Part shown: piece by piece, positions 5,229-5,851 of the stretch
How the letters are laid out: each line of letters opens with the position of its first letter
How positions within the stretch are numbered: position 1 is the first letter of the stretch
Assembly: GCA_003514205.1 (NCBI GenBank)
Contig: DORQ01000024.1
Span: 10,959-16,809 of the forward strand
Source of the DNA: Acidimicrobiaceae bacterium
Lineage (GTDB): Bacteria; Actinomycetota; Acidimicrobiia; Acidimicrobiales; Microtrichaceae
Length of the DNA stretch: 5,851 nt
Direction of reading: 5' to 3'
The notes under the pieces: generated by a model
Databases searched by the model: none
Seen by the model: only the letters and a program-made list of their open reading frames with translations
What the model was told of the DNA's origin: nothing
Translations under genes and position numbers: made by a program

Positions 5229-5851
5229 TGCGGTACTCCTGGCGTGTGAGCGGCCGTGGTGGTGGCCATGGCCATGGCCATGGTGGTAGTGGTGGTGGAA
5301 TGACTTAACAGATCTGCAGCTGTCTGAGCGATCGCCCGTGCCTGCTCGACCGAATCGGCAAGCGCCGTGACATGGCCAAGCTTTCGATTGGGTCGCGCCG
5401 ACTTGCCGTACAGGTGCACGTGAGCTCCAGCGACCCCAAGCGCTCCCGACAAGTCATTTCTTGGATCGTGTCCATCAGCTGCACCGATGATGTTGTACAT
5501 GGCAGCGGCCGGTGCCCGCAGTGCCGTGCTTCCAAGCGGTAGATCGAGAATGGCTCGCACATGCTGCTCGAACTGGGAGGTCACACAGGCCTCGATAGTG
5601 TGGTGCCCGGTGTTGTGAGGTCGCACTGCCATCTCGTTTACGAGTAACTGGTCACCAACCACGAACAATTCGATGGCCATCACGCCGACGAGCTCAGCCA
5701 CCGTTGCCAACTCAATGGCAAGCTGACCCGCTGCCTGCGTCACCTGCGGCGCGATGGCGGCAGGGCAGGTGACTTCGGCGCACATTCCGTCCCGCTGCAC
5801 CGTCGACACCGGGGGGTATGTCACGATCTCCCCCGATGGCCGCCGGGCGAC
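5225..5851 (-). CDS. purK: N5-carboxyaminoimidazole ribonucleotide synthase, C-terminal part (5' end outside window)
   Basis: ATP-grasp enzyme that uses ATP and bicarbonate to carboxylate AIR to N5-CAIR, the substrate of PurE. The frame is open to the window edge, so the visible 208 residues are the C-terminal portion; a GTG at 5824 is internal. Fragment residues 1-20 ([20 protein letters not shown]) match the central ATP-grasp domain. ELFVV (61-65), NEMAVRPHN (72-80) and CVTSQFEQ (89-96) are the metal- and substrate-binding core. Position 76 is Val where the family normally has Pro (APRPHN). The conserved fold ends around residue 183. A tail follows of five Thr, three Met-Ala pairs, three Thr and about nine more residues, encoded by simple repeats. 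The TGA stop overlaps the purE start by ATGA. The promoter lies outside the window. Confidence 0.95.
   Translation of the reverse strand, partial: VARRPSGEIVTYPPVSTVQRDGMCAEVTCPAAIAPQVTQAAGQLAIELATVAELVGVMAIELFVVGDQLLVNEMAVRPHNTGHHTIEACVTSQFEQHVRAILDLPLGSTALRAPAAAMYNIIGAADGHDPRNDLSGALGVAGAHVHLYGKSARPNRKLGHVTALADSVEQARAIAQTAADLLSHSTTTTTMAMAMATTTAAHTPGVPQ
5256..5298. repeat. Simple-repeat tract at the 3' end of purK
   Basis: Three perfect tandem GGCCAT hexamers (5264-5281) are flanked by GTG/GGT triplet repeats on both sides. On the coding (minus) strand this reads as five Thr, (Met-Ala) three times, then three Thr. The hexamer is self-complementary (CCATGG), so the tract can form hairpins and is prone to slippage. 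It ends 27 bp before the purE start codon. Confidence 0.8.

Noticed and set aside
5252..5289. Plus-strand frame ending in a Trp/Pro run ([10 protein letters not shown]), superficially like indolicidin-type antimicrobial peptides.
   Set aside because: It is the antisense reading of the purK repeat tract, and the rest of that frame runs antisense through purE. There is no independent ribosome binding site or secretion signal.
1..5851. CRISPR array, tRNA/rRNA, insertion sequence, prophage or defence module.
   Set aside because: Reading both strands gave no spaced direct repeats, tRNA-like cloverleaf, transposase, integrase or defence-gene motif. The gene content is housekeeping and transport.

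Overview
The window looks like an ordinary chromosomal segment of a fairly G+C-rich actinobacterium. The evidence is the coding bias toward G/C at third positions, a purK-purE pair joined by an ATGA overlap, PurE motifs of the actinobacterial kind (for example the [11 protein letters not shown] stretch), and a MacB/FtsX-type permease with the ERRREIGLLRAVGQ signature common in that phylum. I cannot fix the order or genus. I see no rRNA, tRNA, CRISPR, transposase or phage gene.

Layout. (1) Bases 1-1209, plus strand: C-terminal half of an FtsX-like ABC-transporter permease, cut at the left edge. (2) Bases 1210-1422: an intergenic leader with a plausible sigma-70-type promoter, a well-placed Shine-Dalgarno followed by a 21-codon leader ORF, and several compact inverted repeats. 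(3) Bases 1423-4248, plus strand: a complete type II (PacL/SERCA-like) P-type cation ATPase, most likely a Ca2+ exporter. (4) Bases 4268-4297: a hairpin between convergent genes. (5) Bases 4306-4611, minus strand: a 101-aa winged-helix transcriptional regulator. (6) Bases 4725-5228, minus strand: purE. (7) Bases 5225-5851, minus strand: C-terminal part of purK, cut at the right edge.

How the genes work together. PurK and PurE catalyse consecutive steps of de novo purine synthesis (AIR to N5-CAIR to CAIR) and are translationally coupled. The winged-helix gene follows purE on the same strand but has its own Shine-Dalgarno and a 113-bp upstream gap, so it may be transcribed separately. The ATPase and the permease share a strand, but the leader suggests the ATPase has its own promoter and possibly translational control.

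The most interesting points are: the ATPase's transport-site residues, where Lys and Gln replace the Glu residues of SERCA Ca2+ site I, predicting a one-ion pump like the Listeria enzyme LMCA1; its structured leader with stacked short ORFs; a 19-nt palindrome inside its coding region; and a repeat-encoded T/MA tail on PurK, directly upstream of the purE ribosome binding site. I found no convincing new multi-gene system.
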